Shown: positions 10,505-16,906 of the stretch, piece by piece
How positions within the stretch are numbered: the stretch's first letter is position 1
How the letters are laid out: every line of letters starts with the position of its first letter
From: Candidatus Dadabacteria bacterium
Lineage (GTDB): Bacteria; J088
Length of the DNA stretch: 19,585 nucleotides
NCBI GenBank assembly: GCA_003695505.1
Contig: RFIY01000115.1
Location: forward strand, 1 to 19,585
Direction: 5' to 3'
Program-made: the position numbers and the translations under genes
Notes under the pieces: generated by a model
What the model was told of the DNA's origin: nothing
Databases searched by the model: none
The model's input: only the letters and a program-made list of their open reading frames with translations

Positions 10505-12202
10505 CTAGCGATCCTGCGGTAAACCGGCAACCGCAACACGTGCCGGCACACTTCGGGCGAGCGTCTGCGCCAGCGCCTCGACCCGCCAGAGCAGTTCGGC
10601 GTCGAGATCGGTCGCCGACAGCGCGTCGGCCGCGAGAATCCGTCCCGTCGCGGGATCGACGATCTGTACCGACAATGCCAGTGTGTTGCCGACCGTGCGC
10701 AGGCGCACCTCGAGCAGCGCCACGCGCTGTTGCGCGGCCCATCGCTGCACGCACGCCGGGTCCCTCGACCCTTCACAGGCCCGGCGGATGCGGCGACCAA
10801 TGATCGTGCCCGAAGCATCGACGAGGTCGAAACGCCGCGTCCGGTCCAGTGCGGCAATCAGCCGATCATGCAGTGCCTCGCCCAGCCAGTCGAACCAGCG
10901 GCCTGCCGCCGCCTGGCCGGTATCGGGCGGCAGCAGCAACAGCGGCAGGGGATCGATGGACTCATCGGCAGCCTGTTCGCTTGCGGCGGCCAGCCAGGAC
11001 CGTTTGTTCCAGGCCGTGCGCCAGCCGGCGAGAAACGCGGGGCTGAATGGTTCGGCAAAGATCTTTCCGGCGAGCGGTTGCGCATTCCCTCTGGCCGTTG
11101 TGGTTCCCCGCGGCCGCCAGTCCAGTTGCGCGAGCAGAATTTGTGTCGCTTCGGGGAGCGCGGCCTGCCGGTCACGCTGCTCGACGACAAGGGCTCGATC
11201 GGCTGGCAGCCAGAGGGTCATTGCGGTGGCTGCATCGGCATGGACATCGAGCCAGCGCACATCGCGGTCCCAGATCGTCAGCCGCTGGCGTCCGGCAGGC
11301 AATGTCAGCCTGCGTAACCCACGTCCGCGATTCAGATCGAGCACCGGAAGCCCGCTCGACTGATCCGGCCGCACTTCCGCGTGCAGTTGCAGATCGGCAT
11401 CGGACACGCGGCTGTCGGCGGCGTCGATCCACGCGTGGATTTCACTCCAGTCGATCTGGCCGTTGCCGTCGATATCGGCGCCACCGGACAAGCCGCTCCG
11501 GAGTATGTAGCTGAACACACCACCCCGCCAGACGCTCCATTCGTGGACGGTTTCCGCGAGCGCCGTGCTGAGCAACAGACCGGTATTGGGGTACCGGTTG
11601 ATGTCCTCGGCAGCAATCAGCGCCTGCACCGTTCGACGGAAGGCCTCGGCGGTCTCCTCTGCGCCGCGGGCACGGATCATCATGCCGCTATTGCAGGCAT
11701 CGATGATTACCAGATTGCGGTCGGCCGGGCTGCGCGCCAGCACGCGGGCATATAAATCACTGCGCGAAAAACGCGCATCCGCCAGATGCAGATAGCCGAC
11801 GCCCTGACGATTCACGCTGCCGTGCCCGCTGAAGTAGAAGACGAGCTCGGTTCGCGCGCCGCGTTTCCTGGCGCGCTCCAGCGCCGTGAACGCCTCCTGC
11901 AGCGCACGATCCAGTGCGTCGCGGGTTGGCGTTTCCGCGGCCGTCGCGATCGCCGGATACCGCGACAACGTATCGGGATCGGCGTCCGTGAGCAGATGGA
12001 CTTCGTCCGCGAACGCCGACCAGAAACGGGCCATCTGCAACGCATCGTCGTCGGCGAAAAAGAGGGTCGAAAGATCCTGGTCGAGCGGACGATTGTTGCC
12101 GACGATCACGGCGACACGCCAAGTTTGCGGACTCGTCGTCGCGGCGGCGCCATCGAACGCGGACAGCACGATGCAGGCGATGAGGAACACGTATCGTTTC
12201 AT
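10505..12202 (-). CDS. Exported caspase-family (peptidase C14) protein
   Basis: The product has 565 residues. The N-terminus MKRYVFLIACIVLSAFDGAA is a Sec signal peptide, so the protein probably works in the periplasm. The caspase fold begins at about residue 28 (WRVAVIVGNN). The catalytic dyad is visible: His127 in YFSGHG and Cys170 in IIDACNSG. An EF-hand-like acidic loop at 243-254 (DIDGNGQIDWSE) may bind Ca2+; similar acidic loops occur in other bacterial caspase-like proteins. Residues of about 430-560 form a separate alpha/beta-looking domain that I cannot name. The start overlaps the anti-sigma stop by 4 bases (ATGA), and AGGTGGAG precedes it. Both catalytic residues are present, so an active protease is likely; the substrate is unknown. 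Confidence 0.93.
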   Translation of the reverse strand: MKRYVFLIACIVLSAFDGAAATTSPQTWRVAVIVGNNRPLDQDLSTLFFADDDALQMARFWSAFADEVHLLTDADPDTLSRYPAIATAAETPTRDALDRALQEAFTALERARKRGARTELVFYFSGHGSVNRQGVGYLHLADARFSRSDLYARVLARSPADRNLVIIDACNSGMMIRARGAEETAEAFRRTVQALIAAEDINRYPNTGLLLSTALAETVHEWSVWRGGVFSYILRSGLSGGADIDGNGQIDWSEIHAWIDAADSRVSDADLQLHAEVRPDQSSGLPVLDLNRGRGLRRLTLPAGRQRLTIWDRDVRWLDVHADAATAMTLWLPADRALVVEQRDRQAALPEATQILLAQLDWRPRGTTTARGNAQPLAGKIFAEPFSPAFLAGWRTAWNKRSWLAAASEQAADESIDPLPLLLLPPDTGQAAAGRWFDWLGEALHDRLIAALDRTRRFDLVDASGTIIGRRIRRACEGSRDPACVQRWAAQQRVALLEVRLRTVGNTLALSVQIVDPATGRILAADALSATDLDAELLWRVEALAQTLARSVPARVAVAGLPQDR

Positions 12203-12909
12203 GGCTCCACCTGGATCGGGATGCGCCTCAGCATCAGCAACTGACGGTACTGCGGTAATGCGCTATCGCGCAGATAAAATCGAGCCTCCAGCATACCGCG
12301 CTCAGGCAGATCTTCCGGACGAAGCGTAGCACCGGCGACCGGCGTCACGGCATGCGGCGCCAGCTCCACGGGCGCGACGATGAACGACTGGTCCTTCGCA
12401 CGAATACGCAGATCCGCCAGCACTGGCTGAGAGGTCGGGTTCGTGTAGACCACCTGCAGCATCTCGTCGGGGCCGAGGACGAGGACGTCGTCGTCGACGA
12501 CCACGATTTCACGGATATGCGTCGTATCCGGACCAGCAAACAGACGAATGCCGGGCTCCAGTTCCGCGTCCTGCACGGCACCACGGGGCATCCATCCCGT
12601 ATCACGGTCTGTCCGGTTCGGAAGCCAGACAATGGCCGCCACCGCGACGGCCAGCACGCCGGCGGCCGGTACGAGCCAGCGGACGCGACCCGGCCGCGGT
12701 TCATCGGTGCGTTCGACACCCGCCGCGAATCGCTCTGCCGCTGCCTCCCCGAAGACGACCGACTCGACCTGTCTCCAGACGTTGTACTGGCGACGGCACG
12801 TCGGGCAACCGCGCACGTGCTCCCGCAGATCGTCCGGCAACGGCTCGTTGCGCTGCAGCAGACGCTGCAGCCGACGCCTGAGCCGACGATGGCGCCAGCG
12901 CTCAAACAT
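12199..12909 (-). CDS. Membrane anti-sigma factor (zinc-finger type)
   Basis: The product is a small single-pass protein of 236 residues. I prefer the ATG at 12909 because GGAG lies 8 bases upstream; an ATG at 12915 would add two residues, but the same GGAG is then only 2 bases away. Near the N-terminus is EHVRGCPTCRRQY, the HxxxCxxC motif of zinc-dependent anti-sigma domains (His31, Cys35 and Cys38 from this start). One transmembrane helix follows at about residues 77-96 (WLVPAAGVLAVAVAAIVWLP). The remainder, about 140 residues, would be periplasmic and has a beta-rich look. The gene overlaps the sigma-factor gene directly upstream, the standard sigma/anti-sigma arrangement, so it probably holds that sigma factor inactive at the membrane until a signal arrives. 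Confidence 0.85.
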   Translation of the reverse strand: MFERWRHRRLRRRLQRLLQRNEPLPDDLREHVRGCPTCRRQYNVWRQVESVVFGEAAAERFAAGVERTDEPRPGRVRWLVPAAGVLAVAVAAIVWLPNRTDRDTGWMPRGAVQDAELEPGIRLFAGPDTTHIREIVVVDDDVLVLGPDEMLQVVYTNPTSQPVLADLRIRAKDQSFIVAPVELAPHAVTPVAGATLRPEDLPERGMLEARFYLRDSALPQYRQLLMLRRIPIQVEP

Positions 12910-13591
12910 CGTCATCGCTCCACCAGCCTCGCTTTTTCAACAACGCCGCGAGGCGCATGCGCAATCTGCTTTCGATCGTTCGCACCTGCGATCGCGTCAA
13001 CCCCGTGCGCGTCGCGCAGTCGCGCTGGCTGCACTGGTGTTCGAAGCGCTCGCGCAGCACGAGCGCCTCGTCGCTCGCCAGGCCGTCGCGAAATTCTGCA
13101 ATGATCGCCGCGAGCTGCTCGCGGTCCAGCGCGTCCAGGACCGGTTCGGCTGGAATGTCCGGCTCGGTCTGCGACAGCGCCGCCGGCTCGACGAGAACCA
13201 GGCGTTTGCGATCGGCGCGACGCAGTTCGTCGATCACGCAGTTGCGCAAAATCTGCAGAAACCACGGCTCAACCGGCCGGATTCCATCGTAAGTGGCCAG
13301 CCCTTTCGTGCTGAAGGCTTTGCTGACGGCGGTCTGTAGCAGGTCATCGACATCGAACGGATCGAGTCCTCCGGAAAATCGGTACACCTGTCCGCCACTA
13401 CGGAAAGTAAACCCGGTCCGCAGCAAGCGTCGTCCCGCCGGCACAACGAGCCGGATCGCGGACTGGACCGCATCGGGATCCCCGGCCCGCAGTCTGCGCT
13501 CGAAATCGTCTGTCACTCGATCCATCGACTTCGGCCCGTCGAATTTCCTCTCGCTCCACTCAGGACAGATATGGCTCAGCGTCAGTTCCAT
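12902..13591 (-). CDS. Sigma-70 family (ECF-like) RNA polymerase sigma factor
   Basis: The product has 229 residues from the ATG at 13591. Region 2 is seen around residues 74-128: DPFDVDDLLQTAVSKAF, then PWFLQILRNCVIDELRR, which matches the 2.3-2.4 segment. Region 4 is at about 175-222, with a helix-turn-helix around QRDCATRTGLTRSQVRTIESRLRMRL. It would direct RNA polymerase to a small set of promoters, probably including that of its own cluster. Start choice is uncertain: neither 13591 nor the later ATG at 13525 (MDRVTDDFERRLRAGD, a more typical sigma N-terminus) has a strong ribosome site, and a TTG at 13627 is also in frame. It is the first gene of the cluster and overlaps the anti-sigma gene. 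Confidence 0.88.
   Translation of the reverse strand: MELTLSHICPEWSERKFDGPKSMDRVTDDFERRLRAGDPDAVQSAIRLVVPAGRRLLRTGFTFRSGGQVYRFSGGLDPFDVDDLLQTAVSKAFSTKGLATYDGIRPVEPWFLQILRNCVIDELRRADRKRLVLVEPAALSQTEPDIPAEPVLDALDREQLAAIIAEFRDGLASDEALVLRERFEHQCSQRDCATRTGLTRSQVRTIESRLRMRLAALLKKRGWWSDDDV
13563..13589 (-). promoter_or_regulatory. Possible ECF-type promoter of the sigma-led cluster
   Basis: On the minus strand, GGAACT (13589-13584) is followed after 14 bases by TCTGTC (13569-13564). This resembles the GGAAC and TCTGA elements of ECF-type promoters. It would make sense only if translation starts at the ATG at 13525 rather than 13591, because it overlaps the longer reading. The match is short and untested. 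Confidence 0.25.
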
Positions 13592-13754
13592 GTTCCCATC
13601 GTCGGGTCTGTCTCGCCGCCGCGTCAAGTCGGGCGTTCGTCGATCATTACCTCTATGTAAGTTTTATACGGTCGACGAAGACAAATGGGCGAATGGCGCG
13701 TCGTCGGGACACTGCCTCTTGACAAAGCGGTGCCCGCTGGAGGAAGATGGCATC

Positions 13755-15374
13755 GTGCGAAACTGGACAGGCTGGCTTCTGATCTTCCTCTGTTGCGGTG
13801 TGGGCGTGGGCGAAGCCCAGGAGCCGGCGCCGATCATGGTCGCGGATGGTTTCCGCTTTCTGCCAGAATTCGAACGCTACCGCGACAATCCGGCGCCCCT
13901 GCCCGACCTGCCGCCGGAACGGAATCCCTATATGGCTGCATCGCCGGCGGCCGCGATGCACAGCGACAGTCATGCAACGCAGCGAACGAGCTGGGCCGGC
14001 CCCACCGGTACGGGCGCGCGGGTCCGCAGCGCTTCGCTTGGCTTTTTCGCCGGCGAATGCGCGACCGCCAATTTCGACAGCCAGGGACGGATGTTCAGTG
14101 TCTGCATGCGCTTCGCGCAACCCGAGGTGCTCTGGTTCGATCCCGAAACGCTGGCCGTGCGGGCACGGTATGGTCTGGCGCCACGCCCGACCGACAGCCT
14201 GCTCCGCATCCGCAAGATCATCAAGAATACGAGCGGCGGGGCCTACTTCTATATCGATGATCAGGATCGGATCGTCGTGGCCGATTCCGCCAACGTCATC
14301 CATATCATCCGCGCGGTTGCCAACCCGGATCGCCTCGTCGCCGACGAACAGATCCAACTCGGACCGTCGCTGGCGACACCGATCAGCGCGGTGCTACCCG
14401 ACTGGTCCGGCAACATCTGGTTTGTGACGCAGGATGGCGTCGTCGGCTTCGTGACGCCAGAGCGGGATCTGCATCTATACCGGCTGGCGGGCGAGCAGAT
14501 CCAGAACTCGTTCGCGACTGCCGCCGATGGCGTCTACGTCGTCAGCAACCGTGCGCTCTATCGGTTTACGGCCGACAGACACGGCGTGCGGCTTCACTGG
14601 CGCGAAACATATCCGAGTGGCCACGCGAAGGCCGGGCAGATCGACGACGGATCGGGGACGACACCGACCCTGTTCGGCGGACGCTACGTCGCGATCGCCG
14701 ATGCCTCGACGCCGCGCGTTCAGGTGCGCGTTTACGATCGACTTGCGGAAGATGACCGACTGGTCTGTGCGTTGCCCGTATTCCTGCCCGGCAGCTCGGC
14801 GACCGAGAATTCGCTGATCGCCTACGGCAACAGCCTGATCATCGACAACAACGCCGGCTTCGACTTTTTCCTGAAGTTCACCCGCGGCCAAACGACCGGA
14901 TCCGGCATGGCGCGTATCGATGTCGATGCGGAGCGACGCACCTGCGTGACGCGCTGGGAAAACGATGTTTATGCGCCGTCGGTCGTGCCGCGCCTGTCGA
15001 CGGCCAGTGGCCTGATCTATGTTTATGGCAAGAAGCCGGGCCTCAATATCGATGCGTACTACCTGAAAGCGGTCGATTTTCGTACCGGCGACCTGGTTTT
15101 TGAAATCCTGACCGGCACCGGACTGCGCTACGACAACAACTGGGCGGCGCTGACGATCGGTCCAGATGGTGCCGCCTATGTCGGTGTCGTCAATGGCATC
15201 GTGCGGATCGCCGACGATCCGTCAGCCACCGTCGCCACCGGCCCGAACCGCAATCCGAAGCGGGACTGGCGCGACCAGCGCCGCGATGATCGCAGAGTCA
15301 CCCGCCGCGCAGGAAGGTCTGCACCAGCAGACGCACACCGACAAACAGCAGCAACACGCCGAACAGACGCCTGA
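13755..15374 (+). CDS. Exported beta-propeller-like protein of unknown function
   Basis: The product has 539 residues. The GTG at 13755 is chosen because GGAGGA lies about 10 bases upstream and a signal peptide follows (VRNWTGWLLIFLCCGVGVG, then EAQEP). The mature part consists of repeated short beta segments of the kind DxxGxIWFVTxDGVVGFV and IGPDGAAYVGVVNGIVRI, typical of NHL/SMP-30/PQQ-like propellers, with about six blade-like units by eye. No catalytic motif was recognised. The last 35 or so residues are basic and low in complexity; they lie antisense to the conserved end of the convergent permease gene, so they are probably a run-on tail. It is divergent from the sigma gene, with 163 bp between them, and could be co-regulated with the cluster. 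That link is inference. Confidence 0.82.
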   Translation: MRNWTGWLLIFLCCGVGVGEAQEPAPIMVADGFRFLPEFERYRDNPAPLPDLPPERNPYMAASPAAAMHSDSHATQRTSWAGPTGTGARVRSASLGFFAGECATANFDSQGRMFSVCMRFAQPEVLWFDPETLAVRARYGLAPRPTDSLLRIRKIIKNTSGGAYFYIDDQDRIVVADSANVIHIIRAVANPDRLVADEQIQLGPSLATPISAVLPDWSGNIWFVTQDGVVGFVTPERDLHLYRLAGEQIQNSFATAADGVYVVSNRALYRFTADRHGVRLHWRETYPSGHAKAGQIDDGSGTTPTLFGGRYVAIADASTPRVQVRVYDRLAEDDRLVCALPVFLPGSSATENSLIAYGNSLIIDNNAGFDFFLKFTRGQTTGSGMARIDVDAERRTCVTRWENDVYAPSVVPRLSTASGLIYVYGKKPGLNIDAYYLKAVDFRTGDLVFEILTGTGLRYDNNWAALTIGPDGAAYVGVVNGIVRIADDPSATVATGPNRNPKRDWRDQRRDDRRVTRRAGRSAPADAHRQTAATRRTDA

Positions 15375-16056
15375 TCGTCTGCGGGGAAAAGCGCTGCGCG
15401 CCGAGGCGCGCGCCCACCTGCCCCCCAAGCAATACGGCCGCGGCCAGTGGGACGAGCGCCTCCCACGGAAATGGCTGGCCACCGGCAAGGCGTCCGCCCA
15501 GTCCGGCCAGGGAATTGGCCACGATGAACAACGCCCCGGTCGCGGCCGCGGTCCTGGGCGTTGCAATGCGCAACATGACCAGCGCCGGCACCAGGTAGAT
15601 GCCCCCACCGATACCGGTCAGGCCGGCCAGCGCACCAAGCAATCCGCCGAGCAGCAGCAACAGCAACATGCCGGGCTCACGATCGGTACGCGCGTCGGTG
15701 CCACGAAAAACCCACATCCGCACGGCGGCAACGACGAGCAGGCCCCCGAGCAGGAACTGGAACTGTTCGCGCGGCAGCACGATCTGTCCGCAAAGCCACG
15801 CCGCGGGCATCGACGCGACCGCCAGCGGCCAGAACAGGCGCCATCGCGTATGGCCCGCACGCGCGTAGTGCCAGGCGCCGCCTCCGGCAACGATCAGATT
15901 GAGCGCCAGGGCCAGCGGCGGCATGATCGTATACTCGACCCCCGCAAGCGCCATCAATGCAAGGTAGCTGCTGCCACCACCAAGCCCGACCGCCCCATAG
16001 ACAAAGGCGACGACCGCAAACAACGGTGCAAGAATCCAGAGTTGCTGGGCATCCAT
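15298..16056 (-). CDS. TauE/SafE-family membrane permease
   Basis: The product has 252 residues from the ATG at 16056 (MDAQQLWILAPLFAVVAFVYG); the frame stays open upstream, but that part lies in the inverted-repeat segment. It is very hydrophobic, with about seven to eight membrane helices. The family's internal duplication is visible as two glycine motifs, GLGGGSSYLALMALAG (about 24-39) and GIGGGIYLVPALVML (about 148-162). TauE/SafE (DUF81) proteins are inner-membrane carriers linked to export of sulfite or organosulfur anions; the substrate here cannot be told. The length is normal for the family. Its last 77 bases overlap the 3' end of the convergent propeller gene. The ribosome site is weak (GAAG about 5 bases upstream). 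Confidence 0.9.
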   Translation of the reverse strand: MDAQQLWILAPLFAVVAFVYGAVGLGGGSSYLALMALAGVEYTIMPPLALALNLIVAGGGAWHYARAGHTRWRLFWPLAVASMPAAWLCGQIVLPREQFQFLLGGLLVVAAVRMWVFRGTDARTDREPGMLLLLLLGGLLGALAGLTGIGGGIYLVPALVMLRIATPRTAAATGALFIVANSLAGLGGRLAGGQPFPWEALVPLAAAVLLGGQVGARLGAQRFSPQTIRRLFGVLLLFVGVRLLVQTFLRGG

Positions 16057-16077
16057 GGTCTTCAGAATGACACATCT

Positions 16078-16111
16078 CCGCCCCCCCCGGTGCCAGCTTT
16101 CAATTCTTAAA
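16078..16111 (+). repeat. Left terminal inverted repeat
   Basis: CCG, then a run of eight C, then GGTGCCAGCTTTCAATTC and TTAAA. Its reverse complement is found at 16313-16344. Confidence 0.85.
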
Positions 16112-16312
16112 TTACAGACGCGCCCGATTGCAGCATCCTTCGCACCGCGCATGCAGCAGATGCCGCGGGGCGCTGAGGCCAGTGTCGGATCCATCGCTGG
16201 GACCCGTTGCTGCTCTGCCATCGTGCTGAACGCTCTTGCACCAGCGCGGCGGCGGTACCATATGCACGACGCGAATCATTTTGGACTTGCGCGAGTTGGA
16301 TCCTGGCCGTTT

Positions 16313-16344
16313 TTTAAGAATTGAAAGCTGGCACCGGGGGGCGG
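16313..16344 (-). repeat. Right terminal inverted repeat
   Basis: This is the reverse complement of 16078-16111, with six instead of eight bases in the C/G run. It ends 12 bases before the -35-like element of the Fur-family promoter. Confidence 0.85.
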
Positions 16345-16356
16345 TCCATCAGGCTA

Positions 16357-16384
16357 TTGCATGTTTTATGCATTTGTATATAAT
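16357..16384 (+). promoter_or_regulatory. Promoter of the Fur-family gene, with possible operator
   Basis: A TTGCAT -35-like element (16357-16362) is followed after 16 bases by a consensus TATAAT (16379-16384) in an AT-rich patch. A small perfect dyad, TGCAT-N5-ATGCA (16358-16372), sits between the two boxes, where an autoregulating repressor could bind. Transcription would start at about 16391, two bases before the ATG, so the message may be leaderless. Confidence 0.5.
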
Positions 16385-16392
16385 AACCTCCT

Positions 16393-16872
16393 ATGATGAC
16401 TTCTCCACAGGCGCATCACCCGGATCTGGAAGACTTGCGCGAGCGGTGTCGCTCTGCTGGACTGCGCCTGACGGTGCAGAAGGCGGCAGTCCTCGATGCG
16501 ATCTGTGCACTGGAGACGCACCCGACCATCGACGAAGTGTCCGCGCGCGTCCAGCAACGCCTGCCACAGGTCGCCCGAACCACGGTCGCACGCATCCTCG
16601 ACGAATTCGCGGCGCAGGGAATCGTGCGGCGTGTCTGCCACAGCGGGCGCGCCATGCGCTTCGACCCCAATCTGGCCCCGCACCACCACCTGCAATGCAT
16701 CGAATGCGGCCGCATCGACGACATCGCGCTGCCCGAAATCGACGAGGTACTGAACGGGATCAAAACAACAGGGTTCGTTTCTCGTGAAGCAAGCGTGATC
16801 TTTCGCGGCTGGTGCCGCGATTGCGCACCGCAAGGGGCACGGGAGCGCGTACGGCGCAAGCGACCAGATTAA
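16393..16872 (+). CDS. Fur-family regulator, PerR-like
   Basis: The product has 159 residues. The N-terminal half is a winged helix (about 15-85; recognition segment RTTVARILDEFAAQGIV). The Fur-family metal motif HHHLQCIECG is at 97-106. Aligned by eye with Bacillus subtilis PerR, all five regulatory metal ligands are in place: His43, Asp91, His97, His99 and Asp110. The structural zinc cysteines are Cys102, Cys105, Cys141 and Cys144. The Asp at 110 (PerR D104) favours PerR over Fur. PerR senses peroxide by metal-catalysed histidine oxidation and derepresses defence genes. The cytochrome c peroxidase gene starts 34 bases downstream, which supports this role. No ribosome site is seen; ATG codons at 16393 and 16396 are both possible. 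Confidence 0.9.
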   Translation: MMTSPQAHHPDLEDLRERCRSAGLRLTVQKAAVLDAICALETHPTIDEVSARVQQRLPQVARTTVARILDEFAAQGIVRRVCHSGRAMRFDPNLAPHHHLQCIECGRIDDIALPEIDEVLNGIKTTGFVSREASVIFRGWCRDCAPQGARERVRRKRPD

Positions 16873-16906
16873 CCAGAACCACTCAACCATGGGAAGGCAT
16901 ATCACA

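Larger units (their letters stand above)
16078..16344. mobile_element. MITE-like segment bounded by 32-34-bp inverted repeats
   Basis: The left end (16078-16111) and the right end (16313-16344) are reverse complements of each other. A contiguous 29-bp core is perfect, six C plus GGTGCCAGCTTTCAATTCTTAAA split here by run length, and an outer CCG also matches. The only difference is the C run: 8 on the left, 6 on the right. About 200 bp of GC-rich DNA lies between, with no supported gene. No clear target-site duplication was seen. A non-autonomous transposable element is the best reading; a long cruciform or paired regulatory sites for the two divergent genes are alternatives. Together with the promoter at 16357-16384 it fills the 336-bp gap between the permease gene and the Fur-family gene. 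Confidence 0.6.

Noticed and set aside
12173-12202. Lipobox-like LIAC at the start of the caspase protein
   Set aside because: Cys10 is too close to the N-terminus to leave a normal hydrophobic core; an ordinary Sec signal cut after the AAA segment is more likely.
13719-13724. Perfect TTGACA box upstream of the propeller gene
   Set aside because: No -10 element lies at a proper distance; the sequence 17 bases on is the ribosome site of the gene.
16057-16221. Longer N-terminus for the permease
   Set aside because: The extra residues would come from the inverted-repeat segment and are not membrane-protein-like; the helix pattern starts at the ATG at 16056.
16236-16787. 183-codon plus-strand frame overlapping the Fur-family gene
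   Set aside because: It begins inside the inverted-repeat segment and continues out of frame through the clearly coding Fur-family gene.
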